Assembly: GCA_043721915.1 (NCBI GenBank)
Contig: JAYSPV010000051.1
Location: 21,773-85,772 of the forward strand
DNA from: UBA668 sp043721915
GTDB taxonomy: Bacteria; Actinomycetota; Acidimicrobiia; Acidimicrobiales; Ilumatobacteraceae
Length of the DNA: 64,000 nucleotides
Direction: 5' to 3'
The position numbers were made by a program, and so were the translations under genes. Each line of letters begins with the position of its first letter. Positions within the stretch are counted from its first letter, which is position 1. Positions 8,801 through 17,152 of this stretch are shown one piece after another. A model generated the notes under the pieces. It made no database searches. It had not been told where the DNA came from and saw nothing but the letters and a program-made list of their open reading frames with translations.

Positions 8801-9135
8801 CCGCGGAGCTCCACGCAATCACCGACGTGGAGACCCCACCGCTCGAATGCGCCTGCCTCGGCTTCGACGACGGTGCGAGCCTTCCGGACCGGAAGACCGA
8901 TTCGGTTCCGCGGCATTCGCACGATCTTGAGCACGACGCCGGAGCCGTCGAGGAACGCGGCGTCGATCGCGAACTTCATCCCGAGCGTGTGGATCGCGCG
9001 GCACGGGGAGAGCACGAGTGCGCCCTGCGTGCCCGTGCGGCCGAGTAGGCCGCGTGCTCGGCTGCGGCGATCAGTGGCACGCTCAGCGCTCGCCAGCACA
9101 TGGCCGTCGCTGACCAGCCAGCACTCACCGCTCAT
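8797..9135 (-). CDS. DUF192 family protein
   Basis: This 112-aa protein matches the small DUF192 family. The conserved RGLLGR turn leads into GALVLSPCRAIHTLGMKF and IDAAFLDGSGVVLK, and ends with AGAFERWGLHVGD. The function is unknown; archaeal and bacterial members are small beta-barrels, often secreted, but no signal peptide is present here. The start is ATG 9135, preceded by GGGAG about 8 nt upstream, and the longer frame to 9195 is not needed. It is coupled to rsmI by a 4-nt overlap. Confidence 0.82.
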   Translation of the reverse strand: MSGECWLVSDGHVLASAERATDRRSRARGLLGRTGTQGALVLSPCRAIHTLGMKFAIDAAFLDGSGVVLKIVRMPRNRIGLPVRKARTVVEAEAGAFERWGLHVGDCVELRG

Positions 9136-9204
9136 CGTGCGACTCCCTGGGCATGGCAACAGATTGGCACGCGGCGAGGGCCACGGTGGCCTCACCCGCC
9201 GAGA

Positions 9205-10119
9205 TCAGAGCAGCGGCATGTCCGGCGTCGGCGGGTACTCGTTCTGGCGACCGTGCATGGTGTCGAAGATCGCCTTGCCGACTACTGCGGAGAAGATGAC
9301 CGCGCCACCGGCGAGCGTCAGTGCGGTCGGATGGATTCCGAGCAGGATGATGCCCCACAGCGGCGTGAAGGCCATCTCGGTCTGGGCGAACACCGTCATC
9401 GGCACAGCCGGCACGTGCTTGCTGGCTGCGTTGAACATGAGGGTGCCGGCGACGATGATCACGGCTCCGTGGAGCAACGCGTAGGCCATGTCGGTGGCCG
9501 GAGGAAGCAACGTCTTGCCGTTGACGACGGTGACCAGCGAGCAGATCACGATCATCATCAAGCCGTACCCGGGTAACACGAGTGACCAGTCGCGATGCGG
9601 GTCGGTGCGTACACACGTCGTGTAGAGGGCAAAGCCGACCGACGACGCGAGGGCCGAGACGTTCCCGACCATGCTGCCGGCGGCAAGATCGCCGTAGACG
9701 GTGATGATCAGTCCGGCGACGCCCACGGCCAACGCGACGATCGTCGAACGGGCCAAGCGTTCACCGAGGAAGCGGGCGAAGACCACGGCCACCAACGGGG
9801 TGAGCGAGCTGAGGAACGCGGCGTTGGCGGGTGTCGTGGTCTTCACCGCGAACACGAAGCAGATCGATGCGAGGAACAGCCCGATGTTGGCGTAGATCAT
9901 CGTGCGGCCGCTGCGCCACGCCCGCAGCGTCTTGCCGAAGGTGCCGTGAAACGCCGCCAGCATCTCGATGACGACGATGATCCCGATCGATCGCCAGATC
10001 AGGTACTGGAACGTGTCGATGTGCTTGGCCTTGCGGGCGGTGACGGTGCCCAGGCTCCAGATCAGGCCGGAGCCGAGCGCGAGCAGCGACGCCACGACGG
10101 GAAGGCGTTGCTGCTCCAT
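9205..10119 (-). CDS. EamA/DMT-superfamily transporter
   Basis: This 304-aa integral membrane protein has about ten hydrophobic helices arranged as two EamA halves. The first half spans LLALGSGLIWSLGTVTARK to GVAGLIITVYGD, and the second spans NVSALASSVGFALYTTCVR to AGGAVIFSAVVGKAIF. The end-of-repeat signature SLTPLVAVVFARFLGERL is typical of EamA domains and recurs as FTPLWGIILLG. The family exports or exchanges small metabolites such as amino acids; the substrate is not predictable. The start is ATG 10119. It is divergent from trmB, with about 100 bp between. Confidence 0.88.
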   Translation of the reverse strand: MEQQRLPVVASLLALGSGLIWSLGTVTARKAKHIDTFQYLIWRSIGIIVVIEMLAAFHGTFGKTLRAWRSGRTMIYANIGLFLASICFVFAVKTTTPANAAFLSSLTPLVAVVFARFLGERLARSTIVALAVGVAGLIITVYGDLAAGSMVGNVSALASSVGFALYTTCVRTDPHRDWSLVLPGYGLMMIVICSLVTVVNGKTLLPPATDMAYALLHGAVIIVAGTLMFNAASKHVPAVPMTVFAQTEMAFTPLWGIILLGIHPTALTLAGGAVIFSAVVGKAIFDTMHGRQNEYPPTPDMPLL

Positions 10120-10219
10120 GCGTCGCCGACGTTAGCGGTACGGCCGTACCGGAATCGGGTTGGTTGCCGGCATCAGGGATCGGTGGTGTCGCCCGCTGGT
10201 GCCCTCCGCGGTGGTAGCT

Positions 10220-10894
10220 ATGTGTGTCGTGACGACGATGCATCCGCCCGTGCGCAGCTTCCAGCCGCGCCGTCGTTCGTTGTCGCCGGCCAGGGCGCAG
10301 CGATATCAACGGTTGGTCGAGCAGTGGGCGCTGTCCACCGATGGCGGGCTGTTGGACTTCTCCGACGTCTTCGGGCTGCTCGCGGACGTCGTGCTCGACA
10401 TTGGGTTCGGCGGCGGGGAAGGCTTGACCGGTATGGCCGCAGCCCGTCCTGACGAAGCCGTGATCGGCATCGACATCTACACGCCGGGTGTGGCCAACGT
10501 CCTGGAAGCCATCGACGACCACGGCTGGCAGAATGTGCGAGTGGTCGAGGGCGATGTGCTGGAGCTGCTGCCGCGCATCCCACTCGCCTCGCTCGCCGGC
10601 GTGCGGATGTACTTCCCCGACCCGTGGCCGAAGCAGAAGCAACGCCACCGGCGCCTCGCCCGCCACGACGTCGTGAGCCAACTGGTCGATCGCCTGCGCC
10701 TCGGCGGCACGTTCCACTTCGCCACCGACATCGCCGACTACGCGGCCCATGCGACGACGGTGTGCGCCGCCGAGCAGCGACTTCGTGGCGGTGTGATCCC
10801 GAGGCCCGGGTGGCGGCCGCTCACCCGCTTCGAGCAGCGCGGTCTCGACGCCGGCCGGCAGCCCACTGACATGTTCTACGAGCGGGTCTGTTGA
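10220..10894 (+). CDS. trmB: tRNA (guanine46-N7)-methyltransferase
   Basis: TrmB forms m7G46 in the tRNA variable loop. The SAM-binding motif DIGFGGGEGL lies at about residue 56, the acidic ribose ligand is in VIGIDIY, and the family hallmark YFPDPWPKQKQRHRRL is near residue 135. The N-terminal VRSFQPRRRSLSPARA is the usual entry motif. The length of 224 aa is normal. ATG 10220 is preferred, with GGTGG 5 nt upstream; ATG 10238 would also keep all motifs. The stop overlaps the next gene's TTG start. Confidence 0.93.
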   Translation: MCVVTTMHPPVRSFQPRRRSLSPARAQRYQRLVEQWALSTDGGLLDFSDVFGLLADVVLDIGFGGGEGLTGMAAARPDEAVIGIDIYTPGVANVLEAIDDHGWQNVRVVEGDVLELLPRIPLASLAGVRMYFPDPWPKQKQRHRRLARHDVVSQLVDRLRLGGTFHFATDIADYAAHATTVCAAEQRLRGGVIPRPGWRPLTRFEQRGLDAGRQPTDMFYERVC

Positions 10895-11547
10895 CCGACG
10901 TGGAACCTTCGCCACCCCGCCATGTGTCCGCCCGGTTGCGGGTGAATCTGTGCGCCGGTGCGGGCCTCGTGGCCGCGCTCGGCTCGGCGCGGTTCGTGCC
11001 GTGGCAGCTGTCCACACTGCTCGGCTGGGTCACACTCGCCGGCACCCTGCTGGCATGGACGTGGTCAGAGATCTCGCCGTGCGATGCTCAACAAACCGAA
11101 CGGTTGTCGACGATCGAGGACAGCGGCCGAGTCACTGCTGCGCTGGTGATGGTGACGGCGAGCGTGATGAGCCTCGGCAGCGTTGCGGTCGGCCTCGAGA
11201 AGTCGCGGCACGTCGCCGTTGGGATGGAAATCGCCCTCACCATCGCGTCCGTCCTGGTGGTGCTGCTGTCGTGGATCGTGGTGCACACGATGTTCACGCT
11301 GCACTACGCCCATCAGTACTACATCGCGCCGGTCGGTGGCGTCAGCTTCCCCGGTGGCGCCGCGCCGGACTACCGCGACTTTGCGTACTTCGCGTTCGCG
11401 ATCGGGATGTCGTTCGCAACCAGCGATTGTGACATCACGAGCCGGGCGATCCGTCGCATTGCGTTGCGGCATGCGCTGGTCAGCCACCTGTTCGGCGTGG
11501 TGATCATCGGTGCCACGATCAACGTGATGGCGAGCTTCATCGGCTGA
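10891..11547 (+). CDS. DUF1345 family membrane protein
   Basis: This 218-aa integral membrane protein has about five predicted helices. The segment LSWIVVHTMFTLHYAHQYY followed by PDYRDFAYFAFAIGMSFATSD is the recognisable core of DUF1345. In this family, conserved His and Tyr/Asp residues on either side of a membrane segment suggest a channel or enzyme of unknown role. The start is TTG 10891, overlapping the trmB stop as TTGA. That indicates translational coupling with trmB, although the two functions have no known link. Confidence 0.82.
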   Translation: MTDVEPSPPRHVSARLRVNLCAGAGLVAALGSARFVPWQLSTLLGWVTLAGTLLAWTWSEISPCDAQQTERLSTIEDSGRVTAALVMVTASVMSLGSVAVGLEKSRHVAVGMEIALTIASVLVVLLSWIVVHTMFTLHYAHQYYIAPVGGVSFPGGAAPDYRDFAYFAFAIGMSFATSDCDITSRAIRRIALRHALVSHLFGVVIIGATINVMASFIG

Positions 11548-11572
11548 TCGGCAGTGCGGCGGCGGCCGCCGT

Positions 11573-13108
11573 TCAGCCGACGGCTGACCGTGGCACGCGG
11601 CCGATGCCGCCGTTGCGCAACAGCATGCCGGTGAGCTCGCGGTCGAGGTTGTTCTGACGCCACGCGAGCATCGCCTGCGCAAGCGGCAGCACGATGGTGG
11701 CGTCGGTGACCAACGTCTGCCAGGTCGGATCCGTGGCGAGGTCGTAGCACAGCCAATCACCGTCGCCGAACTGGACGTATGCGTGGCTGTCACTGCGCAG
11801 CACTGCGAGGTTCATCCGCTCCAGGCGGCGATCCCACGGGCCGTCGTTGCCGCCGAGAGGGATGAACACGTCGCGCCAATCCCATTCGTAGTGCGCAGCA
11901 TCGCGCCAGTGCGGCGGCTGCTCGCCCAGCAGGAACGGGGTGAGTGGGAACCCGTCGCATTGGGCAGGCACGGGTTGGTCGATCGCCTCGCACAGCGTCG
12001 GCATGATGTCGACGTTCTCGGTGAACTCCGAGACGACGGTGCCGTGTGCCTGTGGGTGTCGGGGGTCGCGGATCGTCGTCTGGATGTGGTAGCTGCTCTC
12101 GAACCAGCCGCACTTCTGCTGCAGGCCTTGATCGCCCAGTTGCTCGCCGTGATCGGACGTGATGATGATCACGGTGTTGTCCCACTGGCCGTTCACCTTC
12201 AGCGCGTCGATCAGGCGGCCGATGTGGAAGTCGACCTCGCTGATCATCCCGTAGTACTGCGCCCGCATGTGAGCGACGTCGTCCGGCGCCGCAGCAGCCA
12301 TCGGGCTGAGCAGCAGCTTGTGCATGGGGTGTACCGGATGCGGGATCGGTAGCGGTGGCGGGCAGTCCTGCGGGGCGTACATGGTCGCGTACTCGCCGGC
12401 TGCGTCGTACGGAGGGTGCGGGCGGATGTACGAGCAGTGTGCGAAGAACGGCGCGGTCTGCTCGCCCATCCAGTCGATGATGTGGTCAGTGAGGAACGTG
12501 GTGACCGAGTGCGCGACCGGCCGCTCGTGCTCGGTGGCCAGGGCAAGGTCCGGGTCGTCGATCTGCGGCCCGCTGTAGCCGAGCTCACGGAGCCATGCCA
12601 GCCAGGGCGTGTGGTGCTCGTCGAGGCAGAGCAGTTCTTCGAAGCCGGGCAGCACGCTTTCATAGGTGGACAGCCGAGGATCGTTCGGGTCGGTGATCTG
12701 GCGCGGGTCCGCGCCGGTGTCGGTGTAGCCGAAGGTGACGGGGTGGTAGCCGGCACGGATGCCCACGCGGGCGACGTTGTCGAAGCGATGATCGAGGGGC
12801 GTGCCGTTGGCGACGACCCGGTTGTTCATCTGGTAGGTGCCCGTGTACAGCGCCGCCCGGCCCGGCGCACATGGAGCGGCCTGCGAGTAGTGGCGCGCGA
12901 ATCTCACGCCGTGGGCCGCGAGCGCGTCGAGGTTCGGGGTGCGTACCAGCGGGTGGCCGGCGCACGACAGCGAGTCGCCCCGGAACTGGTCGAGAGTGAC
13001 GAAGAGTACGTTCGGCTGCACGGCGTTGGGCTGCACGGCGTTGGGCTGCACGGCGTTGGGTCGCACGGCGTTGGGTCGCACGGCGTTGGGTTGCACGGTG
13101 CTGCTCAT
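11573..13108 (-). CDS. Sulfatase (formylglycine-dependent) with repeated N-terminus
   Basis: This 511-aa arylsulfatase-type hydrolase of the alkaline-phosphatase fold begins its domain at PNVLFVTLDQFRGDSLS, where the Asp is a metal ligand. The catalytic motif SQAAPCAPGRAALYTG contains C-x-P-x-R, whose Cys is converted to formylglycine in the family. Metal ligands appear later in IIITSDHGEQLGD. The substrate (sulfate ester, possibly choline or glycan sulfate) is unknown, and no signal peptide is seen. Before the domain lies a six-unit VQPNA repeat encoded by a 15-bp tandem repeat. The start is ATG 13108, overlapping the DUF885 gene's stop as ATGA. Confidence 0.9.
   Translation of the reverse strand: MSSTVQPNAVRPNAVRPNAVQPNAVQPNAVQPNVLFVTLDQFRGDSLSCAGHPLVRTPNLDALAAHGVRFARHYSQAAPCAPGRAALYTGTYQMNNRVVANGTPLDHRFDNVARVGIRAGYHPVTFGYTDTGADPRQITDPNDPRLSTYESVLPGFEELLCLDEHHTPWLAWLRELGYSGPQIDDPDLALATEHERPVAHSVTTFLTDHIIDWMGEQTAPFFAHCSYIRPHPPYDAAGEYATMYAPQDCPPPLPIPHPVHPMHKLLLSPMAAAAPDDVAHMRAQYYGMISEVDFHIGRLIDALKVNGQWDNTVIIITSDHGEQLGDQGLQQKCGWFESSYHIQTTIRDPRHPQAHGTVVSEFTENVDIMPTLCEAIDQPVPAQCDGFPLTPFLLGEQPPHWRDAAHYEWDWRDVFIPLGGNDGPWDRRLERMNLAVLRSDSHAYVQFGDGDWLCYDLATDPTWQTLVTDATIVLPLAQAMLAWRQNNLDRELTGMLLRNGGIGRVPRSAVG
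13014..13103 (-). repeat. 15-bp in-frame tandem repeat (six units) in the sulfatase gene
   Basis: Six consecutive 15-bp units start at 13014, 13029, 13044, 13059, 13074 and 13089. The first three are identical (GGCTGCACGGCGTTG). The next two change two bases, and the last is degenerate. On the minus strand each encodes a five-residue V-Q/R-P-N-A unit. Confidence 0.92.
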
Positions 13109-14790
13109 CGGGCGAGCTCTGCGCGCAACTGGTCGAGGCCGATCGCACCCAACCTGAGTGCTGTGGTGTGCCAGGCCTTGAGATCGAACTCGGCTCCGTC
13201 ACTGGCCTCGGCGTCGGCGCGGGCACGTTCCCACTCGCGCTGGCCGATCTTGTAGCTGATCGCCTGAGCCGGCCAGCCGAGGTACCGGTCGATCTCGCTG
13301 CGCATGAAGTCCTCGGTGTTGCCGGTCTCCTTCACGCTGAACTCGAAGGCGAGGTCGGCGTCCCAAACTTCGCCGCCATGAAAGGGCGTTCCGTCGTTGA
13401 GCGTGGTGCCCTCGGGGATGCGGTAGCCGAGGTGCATCCCGATGTCGATGATCACGCGCACCGTGCGCAGGATCTGGCCGCCGAGGAAGCCCAGCCGGTG
13501 GTCGGGATTCGCGAACCAGCCGAACTCGTCGCAGAGGGCTTCGGCGTAGAGCGCCCAGCCTTCGCCGTGCCCGCTGATGAATGAGCTGCGTTGGATGCGG
13601 CTCAGTGAGGCCGCCTGCACCTTGGCGTAGCCGATCTGCAGGTGGTGGCCAGGCACGGATTCGTGGTAGCAGGTGGTGACGTCGCCCCACTTCGGGAAGT
13701 GGGTGCGGCCCAGTGTGGGGTACCACGTGCGGCCAGGACGGGTGAAGTCCTCCGACGGACCCGTGTAGTACGCCGCGGCGGCGCTGCCGGCGGGCGGGAT
13801 CAGCGCCTCGCAACGATCGATGATGGCGGGGATCTCGAAGTGCTGCTTGCTGTTCGCGAGCGCCTCGTCGGTCAATTCCTGCAACCACTGCTGGTAGGCG
13901 TCGGGGGAGTGCACTGCCCGCTCGGGCGACGGGTCGGTGTCGAGCAACTCGATCACCTCGGCGAAGCTCGCGCCCGGCTTGATCAGTGCACACGTGGCGG
14001 CGATCTCCGCGCGGAGGTGGTGGAAGTCGGTCCACGCCCACTCGTACATCTCCTCCGGGTCGAGATCGGCGCCCAGAAAGGCGCGCACACCCAACGCGTA
14101 GCGTTCCGGGCCGCAGCCGTCGATCGGGTCGGCGGCGGGTGCGTACGTGTCGCGAAGGTAGGCGGCGAGCGCACCGAAGGCGGCGTTCGCGGCGGCAGCG
14201 CCGTCAGCAAGCTGGGCCTGCAGCGTTGGGGAGACGTCGGTGCGTGCCGCCGCCTCGTCGACCAGCGTGTCGAACCAGCAGTTCTCGGCCCACGTCCCCA
14301 CCTGGTTTGCGGCGGCGAGGGCCTGGCGACGGGCGGCGAGAATGCCATTCGCGCGGCCTTGCTCGTAGGTGGCCTGTAGCTGAGCGATGACCGCGGGCAC
14401 CGCCGTGACGCGCGAGACGATGTTCTTCCAGGCGGACTCACCGTCTCGCGCCATCAGGTCGAACGTGCTGCGCAGGCTGCCGGCCGGCCACGAGATTGCG
14501 CTGATCGAGCGCATCCAGGTACCGGCGTCGTGTGCCGCGAGGGATGTCTGGAACCGTTCCGTGATGAAGTCCTTCGCCCGCCTGTCGTCGTCGTTGGTGA
14601 CGGGCAGGCCTTCGAGCGTGGTGAGCGAGACGCGCAGATGGGTGGCGCGGGCCTCGTAACCGGCCGGCGAGAGGTCGGTGAGCAGGTGATCGAACCCTGG
14701 CGTGCCGCGGCCGGTGGCCAGGTTCGGGTCGAGCGCGGACTGCTCGTCGACGAAATGGTCGGCGAACTCGAAGATCGAGGAGAGCGGCAT
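13105..14790 (-). CDS. DUF885 family putative metallopeptidase
   Basis: This 561-aa protein belongs to the all-helical DUF885 family, related to M3/M32-like gluzincins. The zinc motif TTCYHESVPGHHLQIGY (HExxPGHH) lies near residue 375, with a distal Glu in SGHGEGWALYAEAL about 30 residues later, as expected. The family usually has a signal peptide; none is evident here, so it is probably cytoplasmic. The substrate is unknown (peptides are presumed). The start is ATG 14790. It is followed directly by the sulfatase gene with an ATGA overlap, so the two are co-translated. Confidence 0.88.
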   Translation of the reverse strand: MPLSSIFEFADHFVDEQSALDPNLATGRGTPGFDHLLTDLSPAGYEARATHLRVSLTTLEGLPVTNDDDRRAKDFITERFQTSLAAHDAGTWMRSISAISWPAGSLRSTFDLMARDGESAWKNIVSRVTAVPAVIAQLQATYEQGRANGILAARRQALAAANQVGTWAENCWFDTLVDEAAARTDVSPTLQAQLADGAAAANAAFGALAAYLRDTYAPAADPIDGCGPERYALGVRAFLGADLDPEEMYEWAWTDFHHLRAEIAATCALIKPGASFAEVIELLDTDPSPERAVHSPDAYQQWLQELTDEALANSKQHFEIPAIIDRCEALIPPAGSAAAAYYTGPSEDFTRPGRTWYPTLGRTHFPKWGDVTTCYHESVPGHHLQIGYAKVQAASLSRIQRSSFISGHGEGWALYAEALCDEFGWFANPDHRLGFLGGQILRTVRVIIDIGMHLGYRIPEGTTLNDGTPFHGGEVWDADLAFEFSVKETGNTEDFMRSEIDRYLGWPAQAISYKIGQREWERARADAEASDGAEFDLKAWHTTALRLGAIGLDQLRAELAR

Positions 14791-14824
14791 GAGCGAAGGC
14801 TACGCGCCGATGTGGAGAGCGGCG

Positions 14825-15697
14825 TCAGCGCAGGTCGAAGTGCACGCCGTCGGCGGCGTGATCGCGAATGATGTCGATCAGCACGTCGAAGTCGCTGCCG
14901 AGGCGAGCACGAGTGGTAGCCGACTGGTGCCAGCGGATCACGAACGGGCCGTCGGGAGTGCCGAACCCGCGGCGCAGGATGTCGTTGAACGCATCCAGGT
15001 TGCGGCCCCAGGTGGCACCGGGGATCAGGCGCTCGCCGACCTGGTCGTAGAAGTCGTCGCGGTCGTAGATCAGGTTGCCGTCGAAGTCGATGACGGGCAC
15101 ACCTCCCGGCAGCGGCGCCAGGTCCTCCGGGCCGGCTTCGATGAGCGCGACGAGGGTTGCTTCGTCGACCGGCCGGCAGTCCCACGCGTCGCAGCCGACG
15201 TTGATCATCCGCTCTCGCTGGCGCCATTGCTCGTGCACGTGGCCGTGCAGCAGCCAACCGCCCGCGTCGGGCGGGCGGGCCTCCGGGTAGCGGTCAAAGT
15301 CCTGGCTGTCGCCGCGGTACGGGAAGTGGCAGGCGAGCACCTCGTGCCCGCCGACGCGCATCGCGACAGCTCCTTGGTGGATGGTCGCGAAGCCGGCGTC
15401 GAGGTACTGCTGCGTCCACTGCTCCGCTCGGCTGCCGAGGCCCTGCCAACAACGGTCGTGGTTGCCGGTGATGAGGTGTTTGTCGCCGGCGAGCTGCCCG
15501 ACCAGCGGCAACGTGTCGGCGATGCGACCCATGGCCACGTCGCCCAGCACCCACACGTCGTCGCCGGGCTGCACGAGTTCGTTCCACCGTTCGATCAACG
15601 CCCGGTTCATCTGCTCGGCGTCGGTGAACGGCCGGCCGGAGTACTCGATGATGTTGGCGTGGCCGAAGTGCAGATCGGAGGTGAACCACGTCGTCAT
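14825..15697 (-). CDS. Metallophosphoesterase fused to a C-terminal barstar-like domain
   Basis: This 290-aa protein has two modules. Residues 1 to about 195 are a calcineurin-like phosphoesterase: TSDLHFGHANI, VWVLGDVAMG, ITGNHDRCW, HFPYRG and LLHGHVHEQW carry the metal ligands. Residues from about 200 to 290 resemble barstar, the barnase inhibitor: PVIDFDGNLIYDRDDFYDQV, then WGRNLDAFNDIL, FVIRWHQSATTRARLG and FDVLIDIIRDH. Barstar-like domains bind RNases of the barnase family. The pairing suggests a phosphoesterase that acts on nucleic acid or is regulated by a partner; this is inference. The start is ATG 15697 at the beginning of the phosphoesterase domain; the long upstream frame is antisense to other genes. 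Confidence 0.82.
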   Translation of the reverse strand: MTTWFTSDLHFGHANIIEYSGRPFTDAEQMNRALIERWNELVQPGDDVWVLGDVAMGRIADTLPLVGQLAGDKHLITGNHDRCWQGLGSRAEQWTQQYLDAGFATIHQGAVAMRVGGHEVLACHFPYRGDSQDFDRYPEARPPDAGGWLLHGHVHEQWRQRERMINVGCDAWDCRPVDEATLVALIEAGPEDLAPLPGGVPVIDFDGNLIYDRDDFYDQVGERLIPGATWGRNLDAFNDILRRGFGTPDGPFVIRWHQSATTRARLGSDFDVLIDIIRDHAADGVHFDLR

Positions 15698-15829
15698 GCA
15701 GCCAGTCTGGCGCGGGTGGGCCCACCCGAGGTGTTGGTTTCGGTGACTCTCGGCCCTGTGCGCCGGCCCGGCCCGCGTGCACCATGATCGCGGGTACCCG
15801 CCCGAACAAGGGGCCCAGGGGGCAACACC

Positions 15830-17152
15830 GTGAGACGGATCCTGATCATGGGCGCCGGCGGGCGCGACTTCCACAACTTCAACGTTGCCTACCGCGACGA
15901 CCCCGACACCGAGGTGGTGGCGTTCACGGCTGCCCAGATCCCCGGCATCGACGACCGCCGCTACCCGGCAGCGCTGGCCGGCCCGCGGTACCCCGACGGC
16001 ATCCCCATCCACCCGGAGGCGGATCTCGCCGAGCTGATCCGCGCCAACGACGTCGACGAGGTTGTGTTCGCGTACAGCGACCTGTCGTACCCGGAGGTGA
16101 TGCGGCGCTCGGCGATCGTGCTGGCTGCCGGTGCCTCGTTCACGTTGCTCGGGCCGAGTGCCACGATGCTCGAGTCGAGCCGGCCGGTCGTTGCCGTCGT
16201 CGCTGCCCGCACCGGCTGCGGCAAGAGCCAGACCAGCCGCCGTGTCGCTCAGTTGTTGCGTGACGCGGGCCTCAAGGTGGCGTTGGTACGCCACCCGATG
16301 CCCTACGGCGACCTGGTGGCGATGCGTGTGCAGCGGTTCGCGACGCAGGCCGACATCGACGCGTCGAACCCGACGATCGAGGAACGTGAGGAGTACGAGG
16401 AGCCCGTGCGGCTCGGCATGGTGATGTACGCCGGTGTCGACTACGGGGCGATCCTGCGCCAGGCCGAACTCGAGGCCGACGTGATCATCTGGGACGGCGG
16501 CAACAACGACTTCTCGTTCTACCGACCCGACCTCACGATCACCGTCGTCGATCCGCTGCGGCCCGGCCACGAGTTGGCCTACCACCCTGGTGAGGTGAAC
16601 CTGCGGCTGGCCGACGTCGTGGTCGTCAACAAGGTCGACTCCGCCACTGCCGAGGCGGTCGCGCAGGTGGTGACCAACGTGCACACCGTCAATCCGGCGG
16701 CGACGATCGTGCGGGCGGCGTCGCCGGTGGTCCTCTCCGGCGAAGGGTCCCTCGTGGGCAAGAAGGTGCTGGTGGTCGAGGACGGCCCGACGATCACCCA
16801 CGGCGGCATGCCGTTCGGCGCCGGCACCGTGGCCGCGCACCACGCCGGCGTGACCGAGTTCGTCGACCCACGGCCGACGGCCGTCGGCAGTCTTGCCGAG
16901 ACGTACCGCAAGTATCCGCACATCGGGCCCGTGCTGCCGGCGATGGGTTACGGCGACGCGCAACTCGCCGATCTCACCGCCACGATCGTTGCCTCCGGCT
17001 GCGATGTGGTGGTCAACGGCAGCCCATTCGCATTCGCCCGCCTGCTGCACCTCGTCGTGCCGATCCGTGATGCGACCTACACGCTCAGCGAAGTCGGTCG
17101 GCCCGACCTTGCCGAAGTGCTGGCGCCGTGGATCGCGAGGTGGAAGTCGTGA
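15830..17152 (+). CDS. Cyclic 2,3-diphosphoglycerate synthetase-like P-loop protein
   Basis: This 440-aa protein matches the bacterial relatives of archaeal cyclic-2,3-diphosphoglycerate synthetase, which closes a phosphoanhydride ring using ATP. An N-terminal Rossmann-like part (RRILIMGAGGRDFHNFNV) is followed by a P-loop AARTGCGKSQTSR near residue 125. IIWDGGNNDFSFY (Walker B-like) lies near residue 220, with VVVNKVDSA near residue 265. Whether bacteria make cDPG is not established, so the substrate may differ. The start is GTG 15830, with AGGGGG 8 nt upstream. It overlaps carbamate kinase as GTGA, so the two are a coupled pair. Confidence 0.82.
   Translation: MRRILIMGAGGRDFHNFNVAYRDDPDTEVVAFTAAQIPGIDDRRYPAALAGPRYPDGIPIHPEADLAELIRANDVDEVVFAYSDLSYPEVMRRSAIVLAAGASFTLLGPSATMLESSRPVVAVVAARTGCGKSQTSRRVAQLLRDAGLKVALVRHPMPYGDLVAMRVQRFATQADIDASNPTIEEREEYEEPVRLGMVMYAGVDYGAILRQAELEADVIIWDGGNNDFSFYRPDLTITVVDPLRPGHELAYHPGEVNLRLADVVVVNKVDSATAEAVAQVVTNVHTVNPAATIVRAASPVVLSGEGSLVGKKVLVVEDGPTITHGGMPFGAGTVAAHHAGVTEFVDPRPTAVGSLAETYRKYPHIGPVLPAMGYGDAQLADLTATIVASGCDVVVNGSPFAFARLLHLVVPIRDATYTLSEVGRPDLAEVLAPWIARWKS

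Noticed and set aside
12939..13157. Plus-strand frame with CTALGCTALG repeats
   Set aside because: It is the antisense reading of the sulfatase 15-bp repeat.
15697..17050. 5' extension of the minus-strand phosphoesterase frame to 17050
   Set aside because: The extension is antisense to the cDPG-synthetase-like gene and has no motifs; the phosphoesterase domain begins at ATG 15697.
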